Made by a program: the position numbers and the translations under genes
NCBI RefSeq assembly: GCF_011022235.1
Contig: NZ_JAAIYP010000038.1
Coordinates: 248,001 to 312,000, forward strand
DNA from: Magnetospirillum aberrantis SpK
GTDB taxonomy: Bacteria > Pseudomonadota > Alphaproteobacteria > Rhodospirillales > Magnetospirillaceae
DNA length: 64,000 bases
Direction: 5' to 3'
The notes under the pieces: generated by a model
What the model was told of the DNA's origin: nothing
Seen by the model: the letters and a program-made list of their open reading frames with translations, nothing else
Database searches by the model: none
Shown: piece after piece, positions 41,111 to 50,904 of the stretch
How the letters are laid out: every line of letters starts with the position of its first letter
Position numbering within the stretch: position 1 is the first letter of the stretch

Positions 41111-41153
41111 AGGGAAAACCCTCCGAAAAGATTTGGTTGCGCCGCCCCTAAAG

Positions 41154-41217
41154 CGTCATGCCCGCACAAGCGGGCATCCAGGCGGCGGCATGGCCCCCCG
41201 CTTGCGCGGGGGTGACG
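41154..41217. repeat. 64-bp palindromic intergenic element between leuD and leuB
   Basis: The element is bounded by CGTCA (41154-41158) and TGACG (41213-41217). It contains two perfect stems: ATGCCCGC-ACAA-GCGGGCAT (41158-41177) and CCCCCGC-TTGC-GCGGGGG (41195-41212). The form matches the abundant dispersed REP-like repeats of the GTCATTCCCGC type found between genes in many proteobacteria. Confidence 0.8.
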
Positions 41218-41223
41218 AAAAAC

Positions 41224-41829
41224 TCAGAGCCAGGGCGACGACTGCGCGCGGGCCGCTTCGAAGGCCTCGATCTTGTCGGCCTTTTGCAGCGTCAGGCCGA
41301 TGTCGTCGAGTCCGTTCAGCAGGCAATGCTTCTTGAACGGATCGACGTCGAACGCCGTCACCGACCCGTCGGGCGCGGTGATCTCCTGCTTTTCCAGATC
41401 GATGGTGAAGGTGGCGTTGGCGCCGTTCTCGGCCTGCTTCATCAGCCCGTTGACGGTGTCCACCGGCAGCTTGATCAGCAAGATGCCGTTCTTGAACGAG
41501 TTGCTGAAGAAGATGTCGGCGAAGCTGGGGGCGATGACGCAGCGGATGCCGAAATCGGCGATGGCCCACGGCGCATGTTCGCGCGACGAGCCACAGCCGA
41601 AATTGGCGCCGCCGATCAGCACCTTGGCGTTGCGGTAGGCCGGCCTGTTCAGCACGAAATCCGGCACCTCGGCGCCGTCCTGGGTATAACGCATCTCGTC
41701 GAACAGGTTCTTGCCCAGACCCGTGCGCTTGATGGTCTTCAGGAACTGCTTGGGGATGATCATGTCGGTGTCGACATTGATCATGTTCAGGGGCGCGGCG
41801 ACGCCGGTCAGCTTGGTGAACTTTTCCAT
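41224..41829 (-). CDS. leuD: 3-isopropylmalate dehydratase small subunit
   Basis: A 201-residue swivel subunit that with LeuC isomerises 2- to 3-isopropylmalate. It has the typical N-terminus ([20 protein letters not shown]) and the conserved [14 protein letters not shown] loop that contacts substrate. The ATG at 41829 lies 13 bases after the leuC stop, so the two subunits are co-transcribed. Confidence 0.97.
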   Translation of the reverse strand: MEKFTKLTGVAAPLNMINVDTDMIIPKQFLKTIKRTGLGKNLFDEMRYTQDGAEVPDFVLNRPAYRNAKVLIGGANFGCGSSREHAPWAIADFGIRCVIAPSFADIFFSNSFKNGILLIKLPVDTVNGLMKQAENGANATFTIDLEKQEITAPDGSVTAFDVDPFKKHCLLNGLDDIGLTLQKADKIEAFEAARAQSSPWL

Positions 41830-41842
41830 TTGTCCGATCCCC

Positions 41843-43246
41843 TTACAGCGAGCGCACGTCGGTCAGCTTGCCGGTGATGGCGGCGGCGGCGGCCATGGCC
41901 GGGCTGACCAGATGGGTGCGGCCGCCACGTCCCTGGCGTCCCTCGAAATTGCGGTTCGAGGTCGAGGCGGAACGCTGGCCCGGCTTCAACTGGTCGGCGT
42001 TCATGGCCAGACACATCGAGCAGCCCGGCTCGCGCCATTCGGCACCCGCTTCGATGAAGATCTTGTCCAGGCCCTCGGCCTCGGCCTGTTCCTTGACCAG
42101 ACCGGAACCGGGCACGATCAGCGCTTGCACGCCCGCGGCCACCTTGCGGCCCTTGAAGATTTCGGCGGCGGCGCGGAAATCCTCGATGCGGCCGTTGGTG
42201 CACGAGCCGATGAACACCACGTCGATCTTGATGTCGGTGGCCTTCATGCCCGCTTCCAGGCCCATGTAGTCCAGCGACCGCTCGACCGCCTTGCGCTTGC
42301 CCTCGTCCTTGATGTCGGCCGGCACCGGCACGGTGCCGGTGATCGGAATCACATCCTCGGGGCTGGTGCCCCAGGTCACCTGGGGAACCAGGGTGGCGGC
42401 GTCGATCTCGATCTCGGCGTCGAATTTGGCGCCCGGATCGGTGAACAGGGTCTTCCAATACGACACGGCGGCCTCGAACGCGGCGCCCTTGGGGGCGCGC
42501 GGCTTGCCGGCGACGTAGTCGAAGGTGGTCTGGTCCGGGGCGATCAGGCCGGCGCGGGCGCCGCCCTCGATGGCCATGTTGCAGACCGTCATGCGGCCCT
42601 CCATGGACAGCGAGGTGATGGCCTCGCCCGCGAACTCGACCACATAGCCGGTGCCGCCGGCGGTGCCGATCTTGCCGATGATGGCCAGCACGATGTCCTT
42701 GGCGGTCACACCGGCCGGAGCGCTTCCCTTGACGGTGATGCGCATGTTCTTGGCCGGCTTCTGCACCAGGGTCTGGGTGGCCAGCACATGTTCGACTTCC
42801 GAGGTGCCGATGCCGAAGGCCAAGGCGCCGAACGCGCCATGGGTGGCGGTATGGCTGTCGCCGCAGACAATGGTGGTGCCGGGCAGGGTGAAGCCCTGTT
42901 CCGGGCCGACGATGTGCACCACGCCCTGGCGGATGTCGTCCATGGCGTAGAACTCGACGCCGAAGTCCTTGGCGTTCTTCTCCAGGGTTTCCACCTGGAT
43001 GCGCGATTCCGCGTTCTCGATGCCCTTGGAACGGTCGGTGGTCGGCACGTTGTGGTCGGCGACGGCCAGGGTGGCCTCGGGGTGACGGACCTTGCGGCCG
43101 GCCATACGCAGGCCTTCGAACGCCTGCGGGCTGGTCACCTCGTGCACCATGTGGCGGTCGATGTACAGCAACGAGGTGCCGTCATCCTGAACGTCCACCA
43201 GATGGGCGTCCCAGATCTTGTCGAACAGAGTACGCGGCTTGGACAT
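41843..43246 (-). CDS. leuC: 3-isopropylmalate dehydratase large subunit
   Basis: A 467-residue aconitase-family protein carrying the [4Fe-4S] cluster. The cluster cysteines are one in [13 protein letters not shown] and the pair in [28 protein letters not shown] is the family's conserved substrate loop. The ATG at 43246 has AAGGAA six to seven bases upstream. The frame extends further 5', but those residues are unlike LeuC. It lies downstream of rplS on the same strand, with a hairpin and a palindromic repeat in the 167-base gap. Confidence 0.97.
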   Translation of the reverse strand: MSKPRTLFDKIWDAHLVDVQDDGTSLLYIDRHMVHEVTSPQAFEGLRMAGRKVRHPEATLAVADHNVPTTDRSKGIENAESRIQVETLEKNAKDFGVEFYAMDDIRQGVVHIVGPEQGFTLPGTTIVCGDSHTATHGAFGALAFGIGTSEVEHVLATQTLVQKPAKNMRITVKGSAPAGVTAKDIVLAIIGKIGTAGGTGYVVEFAGEAITSLSMEGRMTVCNMAIEGGARAGLIAPDQTTFDYVAGKPRAPKGAAFEAAVSYWKTLFTDPGAKFDAEIEIDAATLVPQVTWGTSPEDVIPITGTVPVPADIKDEGKRKAVERSLDYMGLEAGMKATDIKIDVVFIGSCTNGRIEDFRAAAEIFKGRKVAAGVQALIVPGSGLVKEQAEAEGLDKIFIEAGAEWREPGCSMCLAMNADQLKPGQRSASTSNRNFEGRQGRGGRTHLVSPAMAAAAAITGKLTDVRSL

Positions 43247-43308
43247 GGGTCTTCCTTGACGTGTTGTCACGGGCGGGTGGCATTTCACCCTGTCATGAAA
43301 CCATCATA

Positions 43309-43374
43309 GCGATGCCCCGCGTTCGCCGGCACCTGGGGGGATTCCCAGGCCGCCGACAAAAGCGGGGCATGACG
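43309..43374. repeat. Nested palindromic element between rplS and leuC
   Basis: The outer arms ATGCCCCGC (43312-43320) and GCGGGGCAT (43362-43370) enclose a second, longer pairing: CGCCGGC-ACCTGGG with CCCAGG-CCGCCG. Read on the minus strand it begins GCGTCATGCCCCGC, close to the start of the element at 41154. It is probably of the same repeat class. Confidence 0.7.
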
Positions 43375-43382
43375 CATGGCAA

Positions 43383-43406
43383 ATTGCCGCCCCGAAGGGC
43401 GGCAAT
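43383..43406 (-). terminator. rplS terminator hairpin with UUCG loop
   Basis: The 10-bp stem ATTGCCGCCC / GGGCGGCAAT closes on TTCG as read on the minus strand, a highly stable RNA tetraloop. It begins seven bases after the rplS stop. Only TT follows, so termination may be incomplete. Confidence 0.7.
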
Positions 43407-43413
43407 CGGCACC

Positions 43414-43896
43414 TTACTCGCTGGCGCCTTCGGCGGCGGCGGCCTTGGCGGCCTTGGCGGCCTTCTGGGCCTCCACGGCGGCGGCCTTGTCGGCGGCGGC
43501 GGCCTCACGCTCGGCGGCGGTCACCTTGGCCGAATAGCCGGTGGTCTGCTCGGCGATGCGAGCCGACTTGCCGCGACGGTCACGCAGGTAATAGAGCTTG
43601 GCGCGACGGACGTCACCACGGCGAACCACCTCGATCGAGGCGATGTTCGGGGAATAGAGCGGGAAGATACGCTCCACACCCTCGCCGTAGGAAATCTTAC
43701 GCACGACGAAGTGGCTGTTCAGGCCGTCGTTCTTGCGGCCGATGCACACGCCCTCATAGGCCTGCACGCGCTCGCGGTTGCCTTCGATCACCTTCACGTT
43801 GACCTTGACGGTGTCGCCCGGAGCGAATTCCGGGATCACCTTGCCTTCGGTCAGCTTGGCGATCTGCTCCTGCTCGAGCTGCTGAATGATGTTCAT
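43414..43896 (-). CDS. rplS: 50S ribosomal protein L19
   Basis: A 160-residue ribosomal protein at the 30S-50S interface. The conserved core spans residues ~1-118 ([71 protein letters not shown]). A ~40-residue Ala/Lys/Glu-rich tail ([20 protein letters not shown]) extends beyond the usual bacterial L19, as is common in alphaproteobacteria. The ATG at 43896 follows the trmD stop directly (TAGATG). Its ribosome site GAGGG lies inside trmD. Confidence 0.98.
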   Translation of the reverse strand: MNIIQQLEQEQIAKLTEGKVIPEFAPGDTVKVNVKVIEGNRERVQAYEGVCIGRKNDGLNSHFVVRKISYGEGVERIFPLYSPNIASIEVVRRGDVRRAKLYYLRDRRGKSARIAEQTTGYSAKVTAAEREAAAADKAAAVEAQKAAKAAKAAAAEGASE

Positions 43897-44610
43897 CTAC
43901 TTGCCCTCACTATCCTTGGCAGAGGCATACCGGAGCCACAGGTCCGGTCGGCGTGTCCGTGTTACATCCTCGGACTGGCGACGGCGCCAGTCGCGTATCT
44001 TTTCATGGTGCCCCGAGACCAGAACCTCGGGCACCGCCCGGCCCTGCCATTCGGCGGGACGGGTATAGTGGGGATATTCCAGAAGTCCCCACTCGAAACT
44101 TTCCTCGTCCAGCGTCTCCTTGTTGCCGAGAACCCCCGGCAACAGGCGGACGATGGCGTCCAGCAGCACCAGCGCCGGGAGTTCCCCCCCCGACAGCACG
44201 AAATCACCCAAGGAAACCTCGAGCGCGCCGTGCGCGTCCAGCACCCGCTGGTCAACACCTTCGAAGCGGCCGCACAGGATGGTGGCACCCGGTCCGTCCG
44301 CCAGTTCCCGCACCAGCCGCTGATCCATCGGCCGCCCGCGCGGGGTCATGTAAATCAACGGCCCGCTTCCGCCAGCACCCTTGATGGCCGCGTCCAGAAC
44401 ATCTGGGCGCATGACCATGCCGGCACCGCCGCCGAAGGGTTCGTCATCGACCGAGCGGTGTTTGTCCTTCGCGAAATCGCGAATGTTCACCGCGTCCAGC
44501 GACCACGTTCCCTTCGCCAGGGCCCGCCCGGCCAAGGAAAGGCCCAGCGGTCCCGGAAACATCTCGGGGAAGAGGGTAAGCACCGTGGCATGCCACGGCG
44601 CGTTATTCAC
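43897..44610 (-). CDS. trmD: tRNA (guanine37-N1)-methyltransferase
   Basis: This SPOUT-fold enzyme methylates G37 of tRNAs, preventing frameshifts (237 residues, normal length). The start is [20 protein letters not shown], the SAM-knot region contains [20 protein letters not shown] and [16 protein letters not shown], and DFVLSGGE is present. A GTG at 44610 is chosen because GGGGA lies five bases upstream and it gives the standard N-terminus. It overlaps the rimM stop by eight bases. The open frame continues far upstream inside rimM, but that part is shadow. Confidence 0.95.
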   Translation of the reverse strand: MNNAPWHATVLTLFPEMFPGPLGLSLAGRALAKGTWSLDAVNIRDFAKDKHRSVDDEPFGGGAGMVMRPDVLDAAIKGAGGSGPLIYMTPRGRPMDQRLVRELADGPGATILCGRFEGVDQRVLDAHGALEVSLGDFVLSGGELPALVLLDAIVRLLPGVLGNKETLDEESFEWGLLEYPHYTRPAEWQGRAVPEVLVSGHHEKIRDWRRRQSEDVTRTRRPDLWLRYASAKDSEGK

Positions 44611-45256
44611 CTCGGTCCCCACGCCGATCCTCTTTCTCTTGCCTCGAACGCCGGCCCTCGCTCCGCTCGGTTGGCTTACGCTCCGCTTGCCCTTCGCTTT
44701 CGCTTCGGCCGCTTCGCGGGGCCTCAACGGCCCAGTCCCTCGCTTCGCTCGCTCCGGCCTCATCCTTGTCGTCGGGGGCGTATTGCGGCGAAACCACCAC
44801 CACCCGTCCCCCGGCGATGTCCACCACCGGCACGTCGGCCTTGGTGAACGGAACCATGAACGTGCCCAGGTCCAGCACCTCGCCGGCGCCGAAATCGGCG
44901 ACACCGCGCACGGTGCCGACCACCGAGCCATCCGCCGTTTCTGCCCGAAGCCCCACCAGATCGGAATAAAGGAACTCGTCCTCGTCCGTTTCCGGCAGCT
45001 TGTCGCGGGACACGTACAGACGTGTTCCGCGCAGGGCCTCGGCGGCGTCGCGGTCGTCCACCCCATCAAGCTTGGCGATCACCAGGCCCTTGGCCTCGCC
45101 CATCACCTTGAGCTTGAAGCGGCGGGTTCGGTCCTCGTCCTCCACCGGGCCATAAGCGGCCACATCCAACGGATCGTCGGTGAAGCTTTTGACGCGGACC
45201 TGACCGCGGACCCCATGCGCGCCAACGATGGCGCCGACGCACACGCGGGTTCCCAT
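44603..45256 (-). CDS. rimM: Ribosome maturation factor RimM with a repeat-derived C-terminal tail
   Basis: This 30S assembly factor binds S19 (217 residues). The N-terminal RimM domain begins [20 protein letters not shown]. The PRC-barrel domain ends near [12 protein letters not shown] (about residue 165). The remaining ~50 residues ([20 protein letters not shown], then [16 protein letters not shown] and a basic end) are not part of the normal family. They are translated from a relative of the 108-bp repeat seen between dapF and mtaB. Usual RimM length is about 165-185. The ATG at 45256 is preceded by an in-frame GTG at 45259, and the gene follows rpsP by six bases. The tail is probably disordered and tolerated. 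Confidence 0.95.
   Translation of the reverse strand: MGTRVCVGAIVGAHGVRGQVRVKSFTDDPLDVAAYGPVEDEDRTRRFKLKVMGEAKGLVIAKLDGVDDRDAAEALRGTRLYVSRDKLPETDEDEFLYSDLVGLRAETADGSVVGTVRGVADFGAGEVLDLGTFMVPFTKADVPVVDIAGGRVVVVSPQYAPDDKDEAGASEARDWAVEAPRSGRSESEGQAERKPTERSEGRRSRQEKEDRRGDRGE
44641..44757. repeat. Copy of the 108-bp repeat family inside the 3' end of rimM
   Basis: Bases 44716-44756 match 24681-24721 at 40 of 41 positions. The rest of the element is recognisable but diverged and slightly longer (shared CCTC(A/G)AACGCCGG and TTGGCT(C/T)ACGCTC). It is read in the rimM frame, giving [14 protein letters not shown]. The dapF-mtaB array gives [14 protein letters not shown] in its corresponding unit. Confidence 0.9.
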
Positions 45257-45262
45257 CACCGA

Positions 45263-45631
45263 TTACTCGGCGGCCGATTCTTCGGCGGCGGCGGCGGCAC
45301 GCTCGGCGGCCTGCTTGGCGCGCTCCTGGGCCTTGGCCTTGGGGGCGCACTTCTTGGTCTGCTCGGGGCGGACCGGGGCGGCGACCAGGCCGAGGTTGGA
45401 GAACATGCGCACCAAGCGGTCGGTCGGCTGGGCGCCGACGGCCAGCCACTTCTTGGCGGCTTCGGTGTTCAGCACGAAGCGCTCGGCGTGGTCGGCCGGC
45501 AGCAGCGGGTTGTAGGTGCCGATCTTCTCGATGAAGCGGCCGTCGCGCGGGCAACGGGCATCGGCCACGACGATGCGGTAGAACGGACGCTTCTTGGCAC
45601 CGCCACGGGCCAGACGAATCTTCAGAGCCAT
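45263..45631 (-). CDS. rpsP: 30S ribosomal protein S16
   Basis: A 122-residue ribosomal protein. The core ([20 protein letters not shown], then [20 protein letters not shown]) is normal, and residues ~85-122 form a Lys/Ala/Glu-rich tail usual in alphaproteobacterial S16. The ATG at 45631 follows ffh by about 47 bases. First ribosomal gene of the rpsP-rimM-trmD-rplS unit, which is packed with overlaps or gaps of a few bases and is certainly one operon. Confidence 0.98.
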   Translation of the reverse strand: MALKIRLARGGAKKRPFYRIVVADARCPRDGRFIEKIGTYNPLLPADHAERFVLNTEAAKKWLAVGAQPTDRLVRMFSNLGLVAAPVRPEQTKKCAPKAKAQERAKQAAERAAAAAEESAAE

Positions 45632-45678
45632 ATTTCCAACTTCCCTTTAACTCGAAACCTTAAAACCAACCGGCCGGA

Positions 45679-47046
45679 TCAGCGGCCGAACCCACGCATG
45701 CCGGGGGGCATCAGCCCGCCCAGGCCATGTCTCATCAAGCCCTTTTGCCCCAGCTTGCCGACCTTCTTCATGACGTCGGCCATCTGCTGGTGCTGCTTGA
45801 GCAACTTGTTGACGTCCTGCACCGACAGGCCACACCCGGCGGCGATGCGCTTCTTGCGCGACGCCTTGATCAGGTCCGGGTTGCGGCGTTCGGCGGGCGT
45901 CATCGACTGGATGATGGCCTTTTGCCGGGCCACCGCCTTGTTGTCGATCTTGGCGTCCTTGAGCTGGGCGGCCATCTTGCCGATGCCCGGCATCATGCCG
46001 AGGATGCCCTTGAGGTCGCCCATCTTCTCGACCTGCTTGAACTGGCTGAGCATGTCGTTGAGGTCGAACTTGCCCTTTTCGATGCGCTTGGCAAGCTTCT
46101 CGGCCTCTTCCTGATCGACGGTCTCCATGGCCTTCTCGACCAGGGACACCACGTCGCCCATGCCCAGGATACGGCCGGCGATACGGTCGGGATGGAAGAC
46201 CTCGAGCGCGTCGAGCTTTTCACCCTGACCAAGGAACTTGATGGGGCGGCCGGTGACGGCACGCATGGAAAGCGCCGCGCCACCGCGCGAATCGCCATCG
46301 ACGCGGGTCAGCACGATACCGGTGACGCCGACCTTTTCGTTGAATTCGTGCGCCAGGGTCACCGCGTCCTGGCCGATCATGGCGTCGGCGACCAGCAAGG
46401 TCTCGACCGGCTTGGCCACATCGCGCACGGCGGCGACCTCGGCCATCAGTTCCTGGTCGATATGCAGACGGCCGGCGGTGTCGAGGATGACGACGTCGTA
46501 GCCTTCCTTGCGCCCCATCTCCAGGGCGCGCTTGGTGATGGCCACCGGCATCTCGCCCATGATGATGGGCAACGAGCCGACATCGGCTTGGCCCGCCAGG
46601 ATCTCCAACTGCTGCTGGGCGGCGGGACGGTAGACGTCGAGCGAGGCGAGCAGGACCTTCTTGCGCTCTTTCTTGAGGCGCACCGCCAGCTTGCCCGAGG
46701 TGGTGGTCTTGCCCGAGCCCTGAAGGCCGACCATCAGGATGACGGCGGGGGGAACGGCGTTGAGGTTGAGTTCGACCCCTTCGGTGCCAAGCGTGGCGAT
46801 CAGTTCGTCATGAACGATCTTGACCACCATCTGACCGGGAGAGACGGACTTCACCACCTCCTGGCCGATGGCGCGCGCCTTGACGCGCGCCACGAAATCC
46901 TTGACCACCGGCAGGGCGACGTCGGCTTCCAGCAACGCCACGCGAACTTCGCGCAACGCCTCGGTCACGTCGGCTTCCGACAGCGCACCGCGACCGGTGA
47001 GCTTGTCGAAAACGGAAGACAGACGCTGGCTCAGACTTTCGAACAT
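45679..47046 (-). CDS. ffh: Signal recognition particle protein Ffh
   Basis: The 455-residue SRP54 homologue binds signal sequences and 4.5S RNA and is the partner of FtsY (22 kb away in this window). The N domain is followed by the G domain with GLQGSGKTTTSGKLA, DVYRPAAQQQLEIL, DTAGRLHID and TRVDGDSRGG. The C-terminal methionine-rich M domain contains MGDLKGILGMMPGIGKM and a final GGLMPPGMRGFGR. The ATG at 47046 is standard. It precedes rpsP on the same strand, the usual order in the class. Confidence 0.98.
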   Translation of the reverse strand: MFESLSQRLSSVFDKLTGRGALSEADVTEALREVRVALLEADVALPVVKDFVARVKARAIGQEVVKSVSPGQMVVKIVHDELIATLGTEGVELNLNAVPPAVILMVGLQGSGKTTTSGKLAVRLKKERKKVLLASLDVYRPAAQQQLEILAGQADVGSLPIIMGEMPVAITKRALEMGRKEGYDVVILDTAGRLHIDQELMAEVAAVRDVAKPVETLLVADAMIGQDAVTLAHEFNEKVGVTGIVLTRVDGDSRGGAALSMRAVTGRPIKFLGQGEKLDALEVFHPDRIAGRILGMGDVVSLVEKAMETVDQEEAEKLAKRIEKGKFDLNDMLSQFKQVEKMGDLKGILGMMPGIGKMAAQLKDAKIDNKAVARQKAIIQSMTPAERRNPDLIKASRKKRIAAGCGLSVQDVNKLLKQHQQMADVMKKVGKLGQKGLMRHGLGGLMPPGMRGFGR

Positions 47047-47262
47047 CGAAACCCCTAACGATTCGCCCCAAACGACAGCGCGCCAGTGCGCGTACCTTCG
47101 CGGACTGGCGGGTCACCGTGGTGACGGTTTTCTCCCGGAAACCTGGAGAGGCTGCGTTTTTACGCGTTTCCTGGCCCCAGAGTCAACAGCGCGCTTGCCG
47201 CCCCCCCTCAAGAAGAATAAGAACCTCTCACCTCTATAGTCCTTGGATCGAAGGGTGGTTCG

Positions 47263-48210
47263 ATGAAATACGGTCGCAAGCGGGTTCTGGTAACGGGCGG
47301 GGCTGGCTTCCTGGGCTCGCATCTGTGCGAACGCCTGTTGGCCGAAGGCTGCGACGTGCTGTGCGCCGACAACTTCTTCACCGGGTCCAAGGACAACATC
47401 GCCCACCTGATGGGCAACCCGTATTTCGAGTTGATCCGCCACGACGTCACCTTCCCGCTCTATGTGGAAGTGGACGAGATCTACAACCTGGCCTGCCCGG
47501 CCTCGCCCATCCATTACCAGCGCGACCCGGTGCAGACCACCAAGACCAGCGTGCATGGCGCCATCAACATGCTGGGTCTGGCCAAGCGCATCGACGCCAA
47601 GATTTTCCAGGCCTCGACCTCGGAAGTGTACGGCGACCCCGAGGTTCACCCCCAGGTCGAGGAATACCGCGGCAGCGTCAACACCATCGGCCCGCGCGCC
47701 TGTTACGACGAAGGCAAGCGCTGCGCCGAGACCTTGTTCTTCGACTACCATCGCCAGCATGGCACCCGCATCAAGGTGGCGCGTATCTTCAACACCTACG
47801 GCCCGCGCATGCATCCCGACGACGGCCGCGTGGTGTCCAACTTCATCGTCCAGGCGCTGGAAGGCCGCGACATCACCATCTATGGCGACGGCAGCCAGAC
47901 CCGCTCGTTCTGCTATTGCGACGACCTGATCGAAGGTTTCGTGCGGCTGATGAACTCGGGCGACGACGTCACCGGCCCCATCAACCTGGGCAATCCCGGC
48001 GAGTTCACCATGATCGAACTGGCCGAGGCGGTGCTGAGGCTGACCAAATCCACGTCCAAGCTGGTGTTCCTGCCGCTGCCGGCCGACGATCCCCGCCAAC
48101 GCCAGCCCAACATCACCAAGGCCCGCGAGGCCCTGGGCTGGGCGCCGACCATCCCGCTTGAGGAAGGTTTGCAGCGCACGATCGAATACTTCCGCAATAA
48201 GGTCGGCTGA
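47263..48210 (+). CDS. UDP-glucuronate decarboxylase-type NAD-dependent sugar epimerase/decarboxylase
   Basis: A 315-residue extended short-chain dehydrogenase. The NAD motif is [18 protein letters not shown] and the catalytic triad region is STSEVYGDP with Tyr and Lys in [13 protein letters not shown]. The SDR motifs [20 protein letters not shown] and [16 protein letters not shown] match UDP-xylose synthase (UXS), which makes UDP-xylose from UDP-glucuronate for surface polysaccharides. The ATG at 47263 follows a GGGTGG-type site. It is divergent from ffh across 216 bases that hold a short palindrome (GTCACC-GT-GGTGAC at 47112) and a TATAGT near 47235. No glycosyltransferase genes adjoin it, so the pathway context is missing. 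Confidence 0.9.
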   Translation: MKYGRKRVLVTGGAGFLGSHLCERLLAEGCDVLCADNFFTGSKDNIAHLMGNPYFELIRHDVTFPLYVEVDEIYNLACPASPIHYQRDPVQTTKTSVHGAINMLGLAKRIDAKIFQASTSEVYGDPEVHPQVEEYRGSVNTIGPRACYDEGKRCAETLFFDYHRQHGTRIKVARIFNTYGPRMHPDDGRVVSNFIVQALEGRDITIYGDGSQTRSFCYCDDLIEGFVRLMNSGDDVTGPINLGNPGEFTMIELAEAVLRLTKSTSKLVFLPLPADDPRQRQPNITKAREALGWAPTIPLEEGLQRTIEYFRNKVG

Positions 48211-48330
48211 CCAACGGACGCATTGCCCCTTCCCAAAGCTGTACGCCGTTGCCAGGACAGGGCAAGGCCGATACCATCATGACGGCTGGCGGAAAGGTGT
48301 TTCCGTCCGGCGGGCGGCTGGAGCGAACGG

Positions 48331-50895
48331 GTGACCAGGAACAAGGACACCAACGACGACGCGACCACCACGGCGGAAGATTCCGGCGTGGCGGCTGATG
48401 CCGTCTATGCTCGGGTTCCCCACGACCTCGCCTTGCGCCTTGAAGCCATTTCCGACAGCCTTCCCGGCTTCACCTTCCAGCGCCGCATGGAAGCTGACGG
48501 CGCGCTCAGCTACCCCTCGTTCTCCGGGAATCTGCACGCCGTGCTGGGGCTGGGACCGGAAGCCATGGCGGTCAACGCCAAGGGCTGCCTGCATGTGGTC
48601 CATTGGGCCGACCGTGATTCCCACCTCGACGCCATCCAGCGTTCCGCCGCCGACATGTCCCTGTGTGTCGAGGAGTTCCGCGCCATCACCCATTCGGGCG
48701 AGGTCCGCTGGCTGAAAGGCGCGTCGAAGCCGCGCCGCGACGGCGACGGCGCGGTGGTGTGGGACGGTGCCCTGATCGACGTGACCGAAGGCCGCCGCGC
48801 CGAGTTCCGTCTCGACATGCTGATGGAACATGCCGCCGATTCCATCCTGATCCTGAGCGAAGGCGGCATCATCGACACCGTCAACGCCGCCGCCGAACGC
48901 TTGTTCGGCTGGAACGCGGCCGAGTTGGCCGGACGGGAATTCGGCATGCTGCTGGCCACCACCCAGGCACACCCGAACCCGTTGTGCGGCGACCTGCTGG
49001 ATGGTGCCGGCGGTCTGGTCGGCGGCGGTCCGCGCGAATTGGTGGGGCAACGCAAGAACGGCAGCATCTTCGCCCTGGAACTGTCCACCTCGGAAGTGCG
49101 GCTGGAGGGGCACCGCCTGTTCGTCGCCATCGGCCGCGACATCACCGCCCGCAAGGCCACCGAGGCGGCGTTGCGCGAGTCCGAGCAACGGCTGGGCGCC
49201 ATCGCCGCCAACATGCCCGGCATGGTGTTTCAGCGCGTGCTGCGCGCCGACGGGCAATTGGACTTCACCTATGTTTCCGAAGGCTGCCGCGACTTCCTGG
49301 GCGTCGAGCCCGAAGAGTTGATGGCCGACCCGCAATTGTTCCTGAACGCCGTTTCCACCGACGAGCGCCAGCGCTTCCTGGCTGCGCTGGGGCGGTCGGC
49401 GCGCACCATGGAGCCGTTCGAGGAAGAAATCGCGGCGATCGGACGCGACGGCCGCCGCCGCTGGCTGCGCGGCCAGTCGCGCCCGACCCGGCGCGACAAC
49501 GGCGACATCGTCTGGGACGGCATCATCATCGACGTCACCGACCGCAAGGTGGCGGAACAGCGTCTGTCGTTCCTGGCGTTCTACGACCCCCTGACGCGGC
49601 TGCCCAACCGTCCGGCCTTTCTGGAACGCTTCACCGCCGCCCGCGAGGCGGCGCGCCAGCACCACGGTCTGCTGGCCGTGATGAGCCTGGGGATCGACCG
49701 CTTCGGCATCATCAACGCCACCATGGGCCACTCGGTCGGCGACCAGGTGCTGATCGCCGCCGCCGACATCCTTCAGGCCGCCCTGGGCCGCGACGACGTC
49801 ATGGCGCGGGCATCGGGCGACCGCTTCCTGCTGATGCTGACCGGCTTCGCCTCGAAGCGCGAGTTGACCGAGGCGGTCGAGCGCCTGCACGCCCTGGCCC
49901 AAGTGCCGGTGGCGGTGGCGGACGAGGAATTCGAGATTTCCGCATGCAGCGGTGTCGCCTTGTTCCCCCGCGACGGCGAGGACGCCGAGACCCTGATCAA
50001 GAACGCCGAGGCGGCGTTGCACCGGGCCAAGGCCCAGGGGCCGGCGACGGTGCAGTTCTTCACCAAGGAAATGAGTTCGCGCGCGTCCAAGACGCTGACG
50101 CTGCAAAACAAGCTGCGCCGTGCCGTCGAGCACGGCGAGTTCATCCCCTATTTCCAGCCCCAGGTCGACCTGACCACCGGCGAAGTGGTGGGCATGGAAG
50201 CGCTGGTCCGGTGGAAAAGTCCCGAGATGGGCATGGTGGCCCCCGGCGAGTTCATCCCGGTGGCCGAGGAATCGGGGCTGATCGACGCCATCTGCGACGT
50301 CATGCTGACCCAATGTTCCCGCCAGAACAAAGCCTGGCAGGAGCAAGGGCTTCCCGCCATCCCGGTGGCGGTCAACATTTCCGGCCGGCAGTTCCAATAC
50401 GCACGGCGCCTGATCGCCACCTTGGAAAACACCCTGGCCGACAGCGGCCTCGATCCGCGCTATCTCGAACTCGAACTGACCGAGAGTTCGGCCATGCGGG
50501 ATGCCGAAAGCGCCATCGGCGTCGTGCAGACGCTGAAGGACATGGGACTGGCCTGCGCCATCGACGATTTCGGCACCGGCTATTCGTCGCTGTCGGTGCT
50601 GAAGCGCTTCCCTATTTCCAAGCTCAAGATCGACCGCAGCTTCGTCATGGACATCACCACCGATCCCAACGACGCGGCCATCGTCGACGCCATCGTCGCC
50701 ATGGCCAAGGCGCTCAGGATGAAGGTGATCGCCGAAGGCGTCGAGCATTCCCAGCATCTGGAGTTCCTGCGCGGCCTGGGCTGCGACCAGATGCAGGGCT
50801 ATCTGTTCTCACGCCCGTTGCCGGCCGAGGAAATGGGCAAGCTGTTGACCGAGGGCCGCCGGCTGCATTTCAACGAAGACCGGCTCAGGGCCTAG
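48331..50895 (+). CDS. Multi-PAS, degenerate GGDEF, EAL-domain protein (cyclic-di-GMP phosphodiesterase)
   Basis: An 854-residue cytoplasmic signalling protein. Three PAS-type modules occupy residues ~25-410, two ending in the usual DVT-x-R-K PAC signature (IDVTEGRRAE, IDVTDRKVAE, plus IGRDITARKATE). A GGDEF-fold domain follows (about 420-585) in which the active-site loop reads ASGDRF instead of GGDEF, so it should not make c-di-GMP and may bind GTP as a regulator. The C-terminal EAL domain (about 595-845) keeps MEALVRW, ELTESSAM, DDFGTGYSSL and IAEGVEH, so it should hydrolyse c-di-GMP. There are no membrane segments. The GTG at 48331 has GGAG seven bases upstream. The next gene starts nine bases after its stop. 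Confidence 0.93.
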   Translation: MTRNKDTNDDATTTAEDSGVAADAVYARVPHDLALRLEAISDSLPGFTFQRRMEADGALSYPSFSGNLHAVLGLGPEAMAVNAKGCLHVVHWADRDSHLDAIQRSAADMSLCVEEFRAITHSGEVRWLKGASKPRRDGDGAVVWDGALIDVTEGRRAEFRLDMLMEHAADSILILSEGGIIDTVNAAAERLFGWNAAELAGREFGMLLATTQAHPNPLCGDLLDGAGGLVGGGPRELVGQRKNGSIFALELSTSEVRLEGHRLFVAIGRDITARKATEAALRESEQRLGAIAANMPGMVFQRVLRADGQLDFTYVSEGCRDFLGVEPEELMADPQLFLNAVSTDERQRFLAALGRSARTMEPFEEEIAAIGRDGRRRWLRGQSRPTRRDNGDIVWDGIIIDVTDRKVAEQRLSFLAFYDPLTRLPNRPAFLERFTAAREAARQHHGLLAVMSLGIDRFGIINATMGHSVGDQVLIAAADILQAALGRDDVMARASGDRFLLMLTGFASKRELTEAVERLHALAQVPVAVADEEFEISACSGVALFPRDGEDAETLIKNAEAALHRAKAQGPATVQFFTKEMSSRASKTLTLQNKLRRAVEHGEFIPYFQPQVDLTTGEVVGMEALVRWKSPEMGMVAPGEFIPVAEESGLIDAICDVMLTQCSRQNKAWQEQGLPAIPVAVNISGRQFQYARRLIATLENTLADSGLDPRYLELELTESSAMRDAESAIGVVQTLKDMGLACAIDDFGTGYSSLSVLKRFPISKLKIDRSFVMDITTDPNDAAIVDAIVAMAKALRMKVIAEGVEHSQHLEFLRGLGCDQMQGYLFSRPLPAEEMGKLLTEGRRLHFNEDRLRA

Positions 50896-50904
50896 CCGGA
50901 TTCC

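Noticed and set aside
43897-45069. TrmD with a ~150-residue N-terminal extension
   Set aside because: The extension is the rimM gene read in another frame. The GTG at 44610 with a good ribosome site gives the standard TrmD length.
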